Below are positions 9,019 through 16,995 of a DNA stretch of 58,786 nt, one piece after another (position 1 is the stretch's first letter; each line of letters opens with the position of its first letter). Both the position numbers and the translations under genes were made by a program. The notes beneath the pieces were generated by a model that saw only the letters and a program-made list of their open reading frames with translations, searched no databases and had not been told where the DNA came from. The DNA lies in assembly GCA_031367345.1 (NCBI GenBank), contig JANLPR010000011.1, positions 1 to 58,786 on the forward strand, read 5' to 3'. The DNA is from JADKIH01 sp031367345 (GTDB lineage Bacteria > Bacteroidota > Bacteroidia > AKYH767-A > 2013-40CM-41-45).

Positions 9019-9377
9019 AAAATAAAATATTCAAAACCTATTTTGTATTATTAACTACAGCTACGCTAATCTTAATTATTTTTTCATTACAAAGTTTCCG
9101 TTATGAAACAAAATCAATTATTGGTAACACCATTTCTGATTTTAGTTTAAAAAATGTTGCCGGAAAAACCATTTCATTGTCTGACTATAAAAATGCAAAA
9201 GGATTCATTATTGTTTTCAATTGTAATCATTTCCCGTTTGTAAAATTGTATTCCCAACGATTTAATGATTTAAACACAAAATACAAATCGCTTGGATTTC
9301 CATCGCTTGCAATTAATAGCAACAAGACTAAGAAACCATTAGATTTAGATGAATGCCCCACACTACGTACAGAATAA
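9015..9377 (+). pseudogene. Redoxin/thioredoxin-like protein, 3' truncated
   Basis: 120 aa versus roughly 190 for the family. After a signal anchor (FVLLTTATLILIIFSLQSF) come GNTISDFSLKNVAGKTISLSDYKNAKGFIIVFNC and the family segment HCPFVKLY, here HFPFVKLY with the second cysteine lost. FNDLNTKYKSLGFPSLAINSN follows. Then homology stops abruptly and about 15 unrelated residues (KPLDLDECPTLRTE) run into a hairpin repeat at 9,381. The 3' half was evidently removed by recombination at the cassette boundary. With the active-site Cys changed as well, it is unlikely to work as a disulfide reductase. It overlaps the preceding stop by 4 bp. Confidence 0.7.
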
Positions 9378-9380
9378 AAA

Positions 9381-9476
9381 CGCCCAATAACACCGCATTG
9401 CCACAACATTATTTTTTTCTCTTTTTATTTTTCGGTAAAAAATAATGCTGCGGCAATGCTAAACGTTAGCAGCAAT
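9381..9476. repeat. Long hairpin element E1 (attC-like cassette boundary)
   Basis: Arms of 23 nt (GCATTGCC...ATTATTTTTT and AAAAAATAATG...GGCAATGC) pair with only two G-T-type mismatches around a T-rich loop containing TTTTTCGGT. The element ends in CTAAACGTTAGC. The same TTTCGGTAAAAAA-TAA core and (G)CYAAACG ending occur in both element B copies. Imperfect long palindromes ending in AACGTTA are what attC-type cassette sites look like. Confidence 0.55.
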
Positions 9477-9490
9477 TAGACTACTACTAA

Positions 9491-10267
9491 ATGAGACACT
9501 TAATTTTTATTTTATTAATTTCTGTAAGCACCAGTTCTTATTCTCAAAGCATCATGATGATGAACTTGGGAAAATCTAACCATTATTTCCAGTCATCTAA
9601 ATTGATTAAAGAAAGTACAACGGTTTGTACTACTTATTATCCTGAAAATATGCCAAAAGTAAAAACTATCGTTCATTATAATGTTCACAATAAACCTACT
9701 GTTGAACTCAGATATGATGAAAAAGATGTTTTAAAGCAACGCGTAACCATAACATATGACAATAGTGGAACCTTTGATATTGGTGTAAAATTAGAAAACA
9801 GTGATCCGGAAATTGGATTCTATACTGTATTTTCCACAAATCAATACGATTCCAACGGATTAGTAAATAAAATTACTGAAAGAGATGAAAAGGGTAGAAT
9901 TAGTAGACAAACTGACTTGGTTTACAATGAAAAAGGTAATCCAACTGAAATAATAGTTTCTATTGGAGATGTAATGTTGTCAAAGCAAACAGCTGTATAT
10001 AATTATGAATTAAATGAGGCCACCATAAAATATTTCAATAGAAAAGGAGAACTTTATAATACCCAAAAAGTGCCAATAGATTATTCAATAGCTAAACCTG
10101 GAGAAATTGTAAATGAATATGGAGACATAATTAAATCTGCTACTTCTGAAATTGAAATAGCGTATGATGAATTCGGCAATTGGACAAAGAAAGTATATTC
10201 AATGATTATTGATGGAAAACTCACAAAAAGTTCAAAACAAATCAAAACATTACTCTATGTAAATTAA
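9491..10267 (+). CDS. Secreted YD-repeat-like (RHS-type) protein
   Basis: 258 aa with a signal peptide (LIFILLISVSTSSYSQ). The mature chain is a run of short beta units of YD type: VHYNVHNKPTVELRYDEKD, VTITYDNSGTFDIG, NQYDSNGLVNKITERDEKGR, LVYNEKGNPTEIIVS, EIAYDEFGNWTKKVY. Such repeats form strand-turn-strand elements seen in small secreted Bacteroidota proteins and in RHS proteins. There is no toxin domain, RHS core or sorting domain, so it is probably periplasmic or surface-bound. Function unknown. It is the only gene between hairpin E1 and element A copy 3. Confidence 0.75.
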   Translation: MRHLIFILLISVSTSSYSQSIMMMNLGKSNHYFQSSKLIKESTTVCTTYYPENMPKVKTIVHYNVHNKPTVELRYDEKDVLKQRVTITYDNSGTFDIGVKLENSDPEIGFYTVFSTNQYDSNGLVNKITERDEKGRISRQTDLVYNEKGNPTEIIVSIGDVMLSKQTAVYNYELNEATIKYFNRKGELYNTQKVPIDYSIAKPGEIVNEYGDIIKSATSEIEIAYDEFGNWTKKVYSMIIDGKLTKSSKQIKTLLYVN

Positions 10268-10570
10268 CTGTTGGTAACAAATAAGGATTAAACGCTGCTC
10301 CATTTTTCACTGAGCAGCGTTTAAATCCTGTGTTGAACTGATGCGAAGGGAGCCACACTGTGGTGGGAATGAATTTCTGTTATGCAATTTTAAAAGACAG
10401 AAGAAGTTTTTATAAATAGAAAAACGAATTTTTTTTCTAGAGAAAATAAATATAGACCGTTTAGTTCACTTTAGTCTTTTCAGTTTTAGTTGACAAGTAT
10501 GTTTTACAAATGAAGCGATACACTTTTTTCACACACTGCCAATGGAATTTCACTCCGCGCAAATTTTTCG

Positions 10571-10830
10571 TCAGCAGACTGTTTTTTTATTTGTAAGTAC
10601 TTTAATGTTGATTGATGCAGGCGGTGCGTGTGCATGAAACGAAAGCACACGAATCATTCTACCGGTTTTGCAACACAGGCACACCACTACGTCGAAGTGT
10701 AATTTTGTTTTGGTGATCTCTTTCCTTGGTAGTATGCCACAAGTAAAGTTTGAAAATGGTGCAAGTTTTTTGTGGAAATAACCGGTGAATCATAGTTGGT
10801 AATAAGTTGGGTAATTAATTACTAGTGTAA
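10571..10830 (-). mobile_element. IS91-type transposase C-terminal remnant, copy 3
   Basis: Minus-strand remnant with the same stop (10,573-10,571) and FDV-V-CxCCKTGRMIRV signature as the other two copies. It is more diverged near its end, where an insertion and changed bases replace the NNK-rich tail. Non-functional. Confidence 0.55.
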
Positions 10831-11046
10831 ATTTTAGAGGGGAAACTTATTGCATATTTTCAACTGACTTAACTCACGACTGATAAAATGGGTAAAATGG
10901 GAAAAGGGACTTTACAAACGCAAAGCGGTAAAATGGCTAAATATAAAGTACTAGGAGAACGCGGAACTTTTTCATCACTGTGCATTGATTCATTCATATT
11001 GAATTGCTACATTCGTGATTCAACAAGAAGGGCTCCCGCTAAGGTG

Positions 11047-11125
11047 GATAGAGTATATGAATCAAGAGGTTCACATACAGTTCTGTGAGAACGTGGCGGG
11101 GAAATTCTGCTGGATGACTCGATAA
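11047..11125 (+). ncRNA. Group II intron 3' end (domains V-VI), copy 3
   Basis: Domain V at about 11,048-11,083 keeps the ATATGAATC...GGTTCACATAC stems and two-base bulge. The tetraloop region reads AAGAG rather than GAGAG. Domain VI and the GACTCGATA end follow. A 66-codon open frame across this copy (10,888-11,088) is a by-product of the conserved RNA and is not called as a gene. Confidence 0.6.
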
Positions 11126-11184
11126 TACGTAATGGCAGCAGACGCAACGACATAACATTCATAATAAACATTAAAATAAGTATA

Positions 11185-12381
11185 ATGGAAAACAAACAAG
11201 ACAAACCTAAAATTCTTAAAAGTAGGTATATTCCAACTGCTGAATTTTATAGCCAAATTATTGACAGTTTACAAGAGTATTCCATTTTTACATTAGACAA
11301 AGAATTCATCATAAATAGTTGGAGTTCTGGCTCGACAAAAATATTTGGTTACGAAACAGATGAAGTTGTTGGACAACAATTTGATTTAATATTTACAGAA
11401 GAAGACATAAAAAATGGTATTCCGAAAAGGGAAATTGAAACAGCTTTAAAAGAAGGCAGAGCAACAGATAATAGATGGCACATTGCTAAAGACAAGAGCA
11501 TGTTTTATGCTTATGGCTTGGTTTTTCCACTCACTGGTTTAGATGGAGAGATGCTGGGCTATGTAAAAATTTTACGTGACTTAACTGAAAGGAAACAATC
11601 GGAGGATGCTATAAAAAAATATGTTAGAGAATTAGAAGAACTAAATACACATAAAGAGAGTGTTCTTGCAATACTTTCACACGATTTAAGAAGTCCCTTG
11701 TCAGGTATTATTGGAACAGCAAAATATTTGAAAGAAAATTTTCATAAAATGAAACCGAATGATGTTCAGGAAATGCTCGACTTGCTTTATAAAGCATCAA
11801 CGGATGAATTAGATATGTTAGACTATTTAGTCGAATGGGCAAGAATAAAATACGCATCTGACGTGTTTTCTCCAACAAAAATAAAACTAACCGAATATAT
11901 TGATAAAGTCTTTGAAACCTTAAACGAGACAGCTTCAATAAACACAATAAATCTTCATCACGAAATCGAAGAGAATACGTCGGTATTTGCAGATGGCAAA
12001 ATGCTAATTTCCATCATACAGAATATAGTTTCAAATGCAATAAAGCATACCGAAAAAGGAGGGTCAATAACGGTTTCAGCAAAAAGTAAAGATGACAAAA
12101 TTATTATTCAGGTTAAGGACACGGGAATTGGAATGTCGAAAGAAATAATGGCTAAACTTTTTACACCACAAATGAAAACTCTTTCAGAAACAAGAAAAAA
12201 GGATAAGGGTGCTGGAATTGGATTATTATTGGTAAAAGGATTTTTAGAAAAAAATGGTGGCGAAATATGGGTAGAAAGTATTGAAGGCGAAGGTTCATCT
12301 TTTTATTTTACATTACCCATTGAGAAGCCATTATATAAAATAGGTAGTTCAGACGAAATTATGTTTGACGAAAGTGCATAA
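11185..12381 (+). CDS. Cytoplasmic PAS-domain sensor histidine kinase
   Basis: 398 aa, no membrane segment. A PAS domain (about residues 22-135: SLQEYSIFTLDKEFIINSWS, FGYETDEVVGQ, then the PAC segment GYVKILRDLTERK) leads into a HisKA domain with phospho-acceptor His in LAILSHDLRSPLSGIIG (about 165). The HATPase domain has an N box (IIQNIVSNAIKHTEKGG), a G1 box (VKDTGIGM) and a G2 box (KGAGIGLLLVKGFLEKNGG). All kinase motifs look intact. No response regulator is adjacent, so it is an orphan. It sits between element A copy 3 and element B copy 1, like the other cassette genes. The signal sensed is unknown; a soluble PAS could bind a small ligand or redox cofactor. Confidence 0.92.
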   Translation: MENKQDKPKILKSRYIPTAEFYSQIIDSLQEYSIFTLDKEFIINSWSSGSTKIFGYETDEVVGQQFDLIFTEEDIKNGIPKREIETALKEGRATDNRWHIAKDKSMFYAYGLVFPLTGLDGEMLGYVKILRDLTERKQSEDAIKKYVRELEELNTHKESVLAILSHDLRSPLSGIIGTAKYLKENFHKMKPNDVQEMLDLLYKASTDELDMLDYLVEWARIKYASDVFSPTKIKLTEYIDKVFETLNETASINTINLHHEIEENTSVFADGKMLISIIQNIVSNAIKHTEKGGSITVSAKSKDDKIIIQVKDTGIGMSKEIMAKLFTPQMKTLSETRKKDKGAGIGLLLVKGFLEKNGGEIWVESIEGEGSSFYFTLPIEKPLYKIGSSDEIMFDESA

Positions 12382-12417
12382 TGCAAAGACTGGTGAACGA
12401 AATTGAAATAGCCAGCA

Positions 12418-12755
12418 TATAACATATAAGGATTAAACGCTGCTCCGTTTTTCACTAAGGTGCGTTTAACTCCTGAGTTGAACTGATGCGAAAGGAATCA
12501 ACTTGAAGTGGGAATGAATATCTGTTATGCAAATTTGAAATGTAGAAGATTCAATGGAGTAACAATCTTTTTTCTTAAAAGGCATAACTCACGATTTAAT
12601 TGGTTTGAGTTTGTGATACGAAAAAGATATATTTACGGTACTATTACTTTCACTGGCTATTGGAGGTTTAGTTGAACGCCGGCTTGCAATAATATTATTA
12701 TTTTTTCTTTTTATATTTCGGTAAAAAATAATGCTTGGCAATGCCAAACGTCATG
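12418..12755. repeat. Element B, copy 1 (left flank of higBA)
   Basis: About 335 bp, strongly similar to 13,804-14,142. It starts with the GGATTAAACGCTGCTCC / TGCGTTTAACTCC palindrome and shares about 100 bp with element A. It then continues through CGATTTAATTGGTTT and GTGATACGAAAAAGATATAT to a terminal hairpin with TTTCGGTAAAAAATAATG, ending CCAAACGTCA. Confidence 0.75.
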
Positions 12756-12833
12756 TGGCATTATTCCTTAAGTTTCTCTTTCTTTTTAATAATTGACTAC
12801 TTACCTTTGGCGTAAGTAACGTAAAGCATAAGC

Positions 12834-13115
12834 ATGATTATTTCCTTTGGCTCAAAAGACACTCAAAAGATTTGGGAAGGATCTCGGGTAAAAAACCCTG
12901 TCGCAGAACTTCAGGAAGTTGCAAGACGTAAACTGAGAATGCTGAACAACTCTCAAAACATAATCGATCTAAAGATTCCGCCTTCTAACAAATTGGAAAA
13001 ACTAAAAGGCACTCTACGAGAATATCATTCAATCAGAATAAATGATCAATGGAGAATTATTTTTAAATGGAATAATGGAAATGCATCAGAAGTTGAAATA
13101 ATTGATGATCATTAA
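12834..13115 (+). CDS. higB: HigB/RelE-superfamily toxin
   Basis: 93 aa, the usual size for this mRNA-interferase family (plasmid maintenance system killer protein). Signature segments are IISFGSKDTQKIWEG at the start, ELQEVARRKLRMLNNSQNIIDLKIPPSNKLEKLKG in the middle, and the C-terminal strands YHSIRINDQWRIIFKWNNGNASEVEIIDDH. The R-x-N-D-QWRI-x-F-x-W motif holds the likely catalytic and binding residues. The antitoxin gene starts 10 bp after its stop, in the toxin-first order typical of higBA. The pair is enclosed by two element B copies, so it probably stabilises this repeat-rich region. Confidence 0.93.
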   Translation: MIISFGSKDTQKIWEGSRVKNPVAELQEVARRKLRMLNNSQNIIDLKIPPSNKLEKLKGTLREYHSIRINDQWRIIFKWNNGNASEVEIIDDH

Positions 13116-13125
13116 TAACAAAATC

Positions 13126-13425
13126 ATGGCTACTCTTAGAAATATTCACCCAGGCGAAATTCTACAAGAAGAATTTTTGACACCATTCGGTATTAGCGCT
13201 TATCGCTTGGCAAAGGAATTATCAATTCCACAAACAAGGATAAGTGAAATTCTCAAGTTCAATCGCCGAATTACTGCAGATACGGCATTGAGATTTTCTA
13301 TCTATTTTGGTAACTCTCCCAAATTTTGGCTTGGGCTTCAAGACGATTACGATTTAGAAGAAGAAAGAAAAGCTAAAATGTCTGAACTGAAATCTATTCG
13401 TGCTTTTGAAAATAATGCCGCCTAA
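13126..13425 (+). CDS. higA: HigA antitoxin (HTH domain)
   Basis: 99 aa from ATG 13,126 (MATLRNIHPGEILQEEFL), the family's normal start. An upstream in-frame ATG at 13,102 lies inside the toxin gene and would add eight unlikely residues. The HTH region is FGISAYRLAKELSIPQTRISEILKFNRRITADTALRFSIYFG, followed by NSPKFWLGLQDDYDLE, all standard for HigA. It neutralises HigB and should repress the shared promoter, which would lie within 12,755-12,833. Confidence 0.93.
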   Translation: MATLRNIHPGEILQEEFLTPFGISAYRLAKELSIPQTRISEILKFNRRITADTALRFSIYFGNSPKFWLGLQDDYDLEEERKAKMSELKSIRAFENNAA

Positions 13426-13803
13426 CAGCGATTGCAGTCGCGACGGAGCACAAAAGTTTCTATATGTGTGAGCTAGGATGTGTCCAGTCTCGGCAACCCG
13501 CAAACCATTCTGCTTCATATTTGGACAACCTTGCAATTGCAATAGATAATTGCTGCTAGCAAATGGATTGTGGTATTGGACCATCAATTTTGAATAATAA
13601 AACAATTCCATTGGCATTACACAAAGATAAAATCAATCATAACATATCGGCATATCCTATGCAAAGAGAAATTCAAAAAGGGCAAATACAGATTTGTAGA
13701 TTATGACGACAATTATCAACTCTATTTTACAGTGGAGTTTATTATTGATTGAATAAAATGAATATAGCCTTAAGGAAATTTTCAGATGAAAAATTGAACG
13801 AAC
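13426..13803. other. Intergenic with a probable gene remnant
   Basis: Starts with a GCCTAACAGCGATTGC phrase just after higA, resembling an attC edge. Between about 13,597 and 13,752 a stop-bounded frame without a start codon (includes KEKFKKGKYRFVDYDDNY then QLYFTVEFIID) has coding character and may be the C-terminal remnant of a lost gene. No intact gene is seen. Confidence 0.3.
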
Positions 13804-14142
13804 GCATAACATATACGAATTCAACACTGTTTCATTTTTCACGGAGCAGTGTTTAACTCCTGAGTTGAACTGATGCGAAAGGAATCAACTTGAAGTGGGA
13901 ATGAATTTCTGTAATGCAAATTTGAAATGTAGAAGATTCAATGCCGTAATAATTTTTTTTCGTAAAAGTCATAAGTCACGATTTAATTGGTTTTAGTTTG
14001 TGATACGAAAAAGATATATTTACAGTACTATTACTAACACAGGCTATTGGAGATTTAGTTCAGCACCGCATTGCAATAATAATATTATTATTTCTTTTTA
14101 TGTTTCGGTAAAAAAATAAAGATGCGGCAATGCTAAACGGCA
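13804..14142. repeat. Element B, copy 2 (right flank of higBA)
   Basis: Direct repeat of 12,418-12,755 with scattered base changes. Its terminal hairpin has CACCGCATTGC / GATGCGGCAATGC arms, closer to hairpin E1 than to copy 1, and ends in GCTAAACGGCAAACC immediately before the next gene at 14,169. Confidence 0.75.
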
Positions 14143-14168
14143 AACCAATTTAAAAAACATTTCCCATT

Positions 14169-14867
14169 ATGATAAACTTGTCTAGTGCTGAGAATCAAAT
14201 TCACTGTGTAACGAATTTTCAAGATCTGGTTTGTACTCCTTTTCATGGAAAAATTAATGCGATGTGCTGGACTCGTAAACTCATAGGTGATTTTTCGGAG
14301 ATTGCTGGTAAGGTAAAACTAAACGGAAATATCGCGGTAATTGATGAAGATGAGATTGATGAACTTCAGTTGAGTGAACAAGGGCAACTTGCTCGTGAAA
14401 TTCTTTTAAATGATTTGAAGGTGTTGAAAGCTCATGGTGCATCTCCAATCCTTAATCTGATAAAGTGTTATGAGAGAGATGAGAGCTATCCGTTTTTCCC
14501 AACCGATGTTTATTCTTTTCATATTGATCGCTCCCCAGTACCGACCGACACCTTTTTATGCACTTACTATGGTGAGTCGAGTGAGATCTTGCCAAACTCA
14601 CAAGCAGAACAAAAAGTGCTTGTTCCTGAAATACGTGATGAACTTAAAAAAATTTATCAAGGATCAGATGTAGGATTTGAATTATTTTTAAGTGAAAATT
14701 TCTTTGACCTGCATTATCAAGCTAAACCGAAAGCACGTCCAATCAGCTTAGGTATCGGTAACATGTGGAAGTTGGCTGTTGATCATCCTGAAAGTAAAGT
14801 TTTTCCTTGTCTTCACCGCGCACCAAAGGAAAAGACGGGAGAGAATCGCTTGATGATGATTTGTTAA
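14169..14867 (+). CDS. DUF1826 family protein
   Basis: 232 aa, soluble. It has the family's conserved features: WTRKL early on; FHIDRSPVPTDTFLCTYYGESSEILPNSQA in the middle; and near the end SLGIGNMWKLAVDHP and PCLHRAPKEKTGENRLMMIC. The HxD...HRAP...R pattern is reminiscent of 2-oxoglutarate/Fe(II) oxygenase active sites, but I know of no demonstrated activity. In proteobacteria DUF1826 genes occur near zinc-responsive genes. Here it stands alone directly after element B copy 2, as the last member of the cassette-like array. Confidence 0.75.
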   Translation: MINLSSAENQIHCVTNFQDLVCTPFHGKINAMCWTRKLIGDFSEIAGKVKLNGNIAVIDEDEIDELQLSEQGQLAREILLNDLKVLKAHGASPILNLIKCYERDESYPFFPTDVYSFHIDRSPVPTDTFLCTYYGESSEILPNSQAEQKVLVPEIRDELKKIYQGSDVGFELFLSENFFDLHYQAKPKARPISLGIGNMWKLAVDHPESKVFPCLHRAPKEKTGENRLMMIC

Positions 14868-15332
14868 ATGTTTACCATTTGCTTTTCGTATTCTAATATA
14901 GGAATGGTATAAATTAATTAAGTGCAACTTTTTTTGTTATCAACTAAAATTGATTAATCCGATAGAATGTTTAAATTTTACTTTAAAGTTTATCGTTACA
15001 AAATAACTTTGGTGAATAATTGACCGACAGGTCTTCGTTGACAGAGTAGCACGAACGTATAACTATAACTGAAGCTATTTATCAAAGCAGTGCATTTTTC
15101 CCTCGTTTGAATTTATATTTTTCATTTTACAGAATATAATTTTCGATAATCTTCAATGAAGAACCTACTCCGAAGAATCTTAAGTGCAGCGGAGATGCGA
15201 TATTTACAAACTAAAAATTAAGCTTAGATAAATAATTTACATTGTCTTTGATAACTAGTAGCAATAAAATAATGGGGTTATATCTTTTGACGAGAAGATG
15301 GAATAAAAATAATTGGCCTCATTTTACTAAGT
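14868..15332. other. Intergenic, no gene seen
   Basis: AT-rich non-coding stretch marking the change from the repeat-rich array to the stress-regulon region. I see no frame, repeat or RNA structure that I can support. Confidence 0.4.
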
Positions 15333-15418
15333 ATGTGAAAGATGTAACTTATTTCAAAAATCATGTAATGATTTAATGTGTTCGACTTTTCACATTTGTA
15401 GTGTAATAATACTGTTAC
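15333..15418 (+). promoter_or_regulatory. AraC-type direct-repeat promoter, site 1
   Basis: Extended first half-site ATGTGAAAGATGTAAC at 15,333-15,348 (core 15,342-15,348); second half-site ATGTAAT at 15,363-15,369, offset 21 bp. The -7 box CACATTTG at 15,391-15,398 begins 22 nt after the second half-site. Inverted repeat GTAATAATACTGTTAC lies at 15,403-15,418. It drives the gene at 15,437. Confidence 0.75.
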
Positions 15419-15436
15419 AAATTAATCCTACAAAAA

Positions 15437-15709
15437 ATGGCAGAAAACAAAAATGACAAGCAAAATCAGAAATCTGATAGCAAGTCTCATCAAGAACAAA
15501 CACAGCTTGGCAAGAAAAAAGAAGAAACAAATCCTAACATCCCAAAGGCAAGCCAAAACAATCAACAAGGTTCGCAGCAGGGCAATAAACAAAGTCAAGG
15601 ATCAACTTCAACTAAAGCTGGCAAGAACACAACTTTTACAGATCAGGACGAAGAAGAAACAACTTCTAAGAAAACAGGAAGTCAGAACAGCAAAAAGGGA
15701 AGTTTGTAA
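15437..15709 (+). CDS. Charged low-complexity stress protein (paralogue of 35,338)
   Basis: 90 aa, composed mainly of Lys, Gln, Asn, Ser, Thr and Glu with no hydrophobic core, so probably intrinsically disordered. The N-terminal half (SDSKSHQEQTQLGKKKEETN, then PNIPKA) is nearly the same as in the protein encoded at 35,338; the C-terminal halves differ (here TTSKKTGSQNSKKGSL). Both genes sit behind the same two-part promoter, so they are coregulated paralogues. Hydrophilin-like protection under stress is a plausible role but unproven. A strong terminator follows at 15,726. A second frame overlapping it is discarded because the paralogue conserves this frame. Confidence 0.75.
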   Translation: MAENKNDKQNQKSDSKSHQEQTQLGKKKEETNPNIPKASQNNQQGSQQGNKQSQGSTSTKAGKNTTFTDQDEEETTSKKTGSQNSKKGSL

Positions 15710-15725
15710 AAGCAGCTCATCAATC

Positions 15726-15768
15726 AAAAGAAAGGGACTGCAAATACAAGCCCTTTCTTTTATTATTT
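15726..15768 (+). terminator. Rho-independent terminator
   Basis: Perfect 11-bp stem AAAAGAAAGGG (15,726-15,736) / CCCTTTCTTTT (15,751-15,761) with a 14-nt loop, then a T-rich tail. It ends the transcript of the gene at 15,437. Confidence 0.8.
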
Positions 15769-15782
15769 TATAAAACAAAAAA

Positions 15783-15867
15783 GTATGAATTATTTAACTT
15801 ATTTCAAAAATTGTGTAATTCTTTTTATTTACAGGTCATCATATTTACAACGTAACAATTCAGTTAC
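15783..15867 (+). promoter_or_regulatory. AraC-type direct-repeat promoter, site 2
   Basis: First half-site GTATGAATTATTTAAC (15,783-15,798); second GTGTAAT (15,813-15,819), offset 21 bp. The -7 box CATATTTA (15,840-15,847) begins 21 nt after it. Inverted repeat GTAACAATTCAGTTAC is at 15,852-15,867. Drives the copper-binding protein gene at 15,886. Confidence 0.75.
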
Positions 15868-15885
15868 AAACTAAAAATTAAAAAA

Positions 15886-16215
15886 ATGGAAAATAATAAA
15901 ATTGAAAGCTGCATGGATTCTTGCGAGATATGTGCAGAGGTGTGTGAAACCTGTTCTACAGAAAATAATGGCAAGGCTGGAATGGAGCTTTCTATTGAAC
16001 TTTGCATTACTTGTGCTGATGCTTGCTACAGTTTAGTGGCTGCAAGTGAAAACAGCTCAAATCTTGACGCGCTTTATAAAAAATGCGAAAATGCTTGTAA
16101 TGCTTGCGCTACTGAATGTGAAAAGCATTCTGAAGTGAGACATTTCAAAGAATGTGCAGATGCTTGTCGAAAATGCGCTGCAGAATGTAAGTCAATGCTT
16201 GAAGTAACAGCTTAA
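15886..16215 (+). CDS. Cys-rich four-helix-bundle copper-binding protein (DUF326/Csp-like)
   Basis: 109 aa with 16 cysteines arranged as CxxxC, CxxC and CxxxCxxC runs along helices (SCMDSCEICAEVCETC; ELCITCADAC; KKCENACNACATEC; ECADACRKCAAEC). This pattern is that of DUF326 four-helix-bundle proteins related to the copper storage protein Csp3, where inward-facing thiols hold Cu(I). There is no signal peptide, so it is cytosolic. It should sequester copper or act as a thiol buffer under stress. It has its own regulon promoter (site 2), which links metal handling to the shared response. Confidence 0.88.
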   Translation: MENNKIESCMDSCEICAEVCETCSTENNGKAGMELSIELCITCADACYSLVAASENSSNLDALYKKCENACNACATECEKHSEVRHFKECADACRKCAAECKSMLEVTA

Positions 16216-16786
16216 ATAATTATCAACCACTCTTGCAAAGTCTAGTTTGAAAATTTATTTAAGCAAGAGATATATTTATGCTTGTAGGTGCTAACGCATT
16301 TGCAAGCATTTCTTATTTTTAACCGATGTTATTTGTCAGAAACGAATGAAGGGTAAAAATAGTATTCGTTAAATTTGTTTTGAGATTGAGTTAAACGCAA
16401 TATTCAACAAATGAAATAGAGATATCCTTCGGAATAAATGAAATAACAGCTGCGGCTATTAACCAAATAATTATCTAAATTTTAAGCATTTATTTTTTAT
16501 CAAATTAAATAGTACCCAAAATATTCGGACGGATCAAAAATATTTCACAAATTATCTAGTAGACAATCGTTGAATTTTTTTTTGAGAGTGATATTAAAAA
16601 TATAGTAAATAGAATGTAAATTACTCTGAAAGTAGGCAATGTCGATTTACTTTTGATTAAGTAAGATAAAGAGCGAAAATGTCAAATCGAAAAAATACAA
16701 TCAACACAAAGATGCTTCAACTTTTAAATTTCTAAACGCACTCATCAATTTGTAACAAGTTTTTAATAAATCTCAATTCAATAAAA
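16216..16786. other. Intergenic, no gene seen
   Basis: AT-rich and non-coding. An ATTCGGACGGATC phrase (about 16,524) recurs in similar form near 21,940; both may be scraps of an old repeat. No intact frame. Confidence 0.35.
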
Positions 16787-16851
16787 GTGTGAATTTTGTA
16801 ACTTGATGCAATAATTGTGTAGTTCATTTCGATAAAAGATGATCAATTTTG
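16787..16851 (+). promoter_or_regulatory. AraC-type direct-repeat promoter, site 3 (weaker)
   Basis: First half-site GTGTGAATTTTGTAAC (16,787-16,802); second GTGTAGT (16,817-16,823), offset 21 bp but with a degenerate end. The -7-like box CAATTTTG (16,844-16,851) begins 21 nt later. It lies about 145 nt before the oxidoreductase gene, implying a long leader, so the assignment is less certain. Confidence 0.5.
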
Positions 16852-16995
16852 ATAAATAGTAATTCAGTTTCAAGTTATGTTTATAATTTAAAGGAAATAA
16901 TTAATCTGCCAGAACATAGCAAAGTCAGAACTGAAAAACATAATTTGAATTTAGCAGAACAACGGAATTGAAATATTGGAACTATAACTAAAGAA

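Larger units (their letters stand above)
10280..11130. repeat. Element A, copy 3 (full length)
   Basis: Opens with a strong palindrome: GGATTAAACGCTGCTC (10,285-10,300) pairs with GAGCAGCGTTTAAATCC (10,312-10,328) with one bulged base and an 11-nt loop. No T-tract follows, so it is not a terminator. The rest repeats 2,676-3,535: spacer, IS91-type remnant, intron 3' end. Confidence 0.75.

Noticed and set aside
10888..11088. 66-codon open frame across element A copy 3
   Set aside because: It runs through intron domain V; its sequence is explained by the conserved RNA, and the other copies have stops in the same frame.
15453..15773. Overlapping frame inside the charged-protein gene
   Set aside because: The paralogue at 35,338 conserves the other frame, and this one runs into the terminator.
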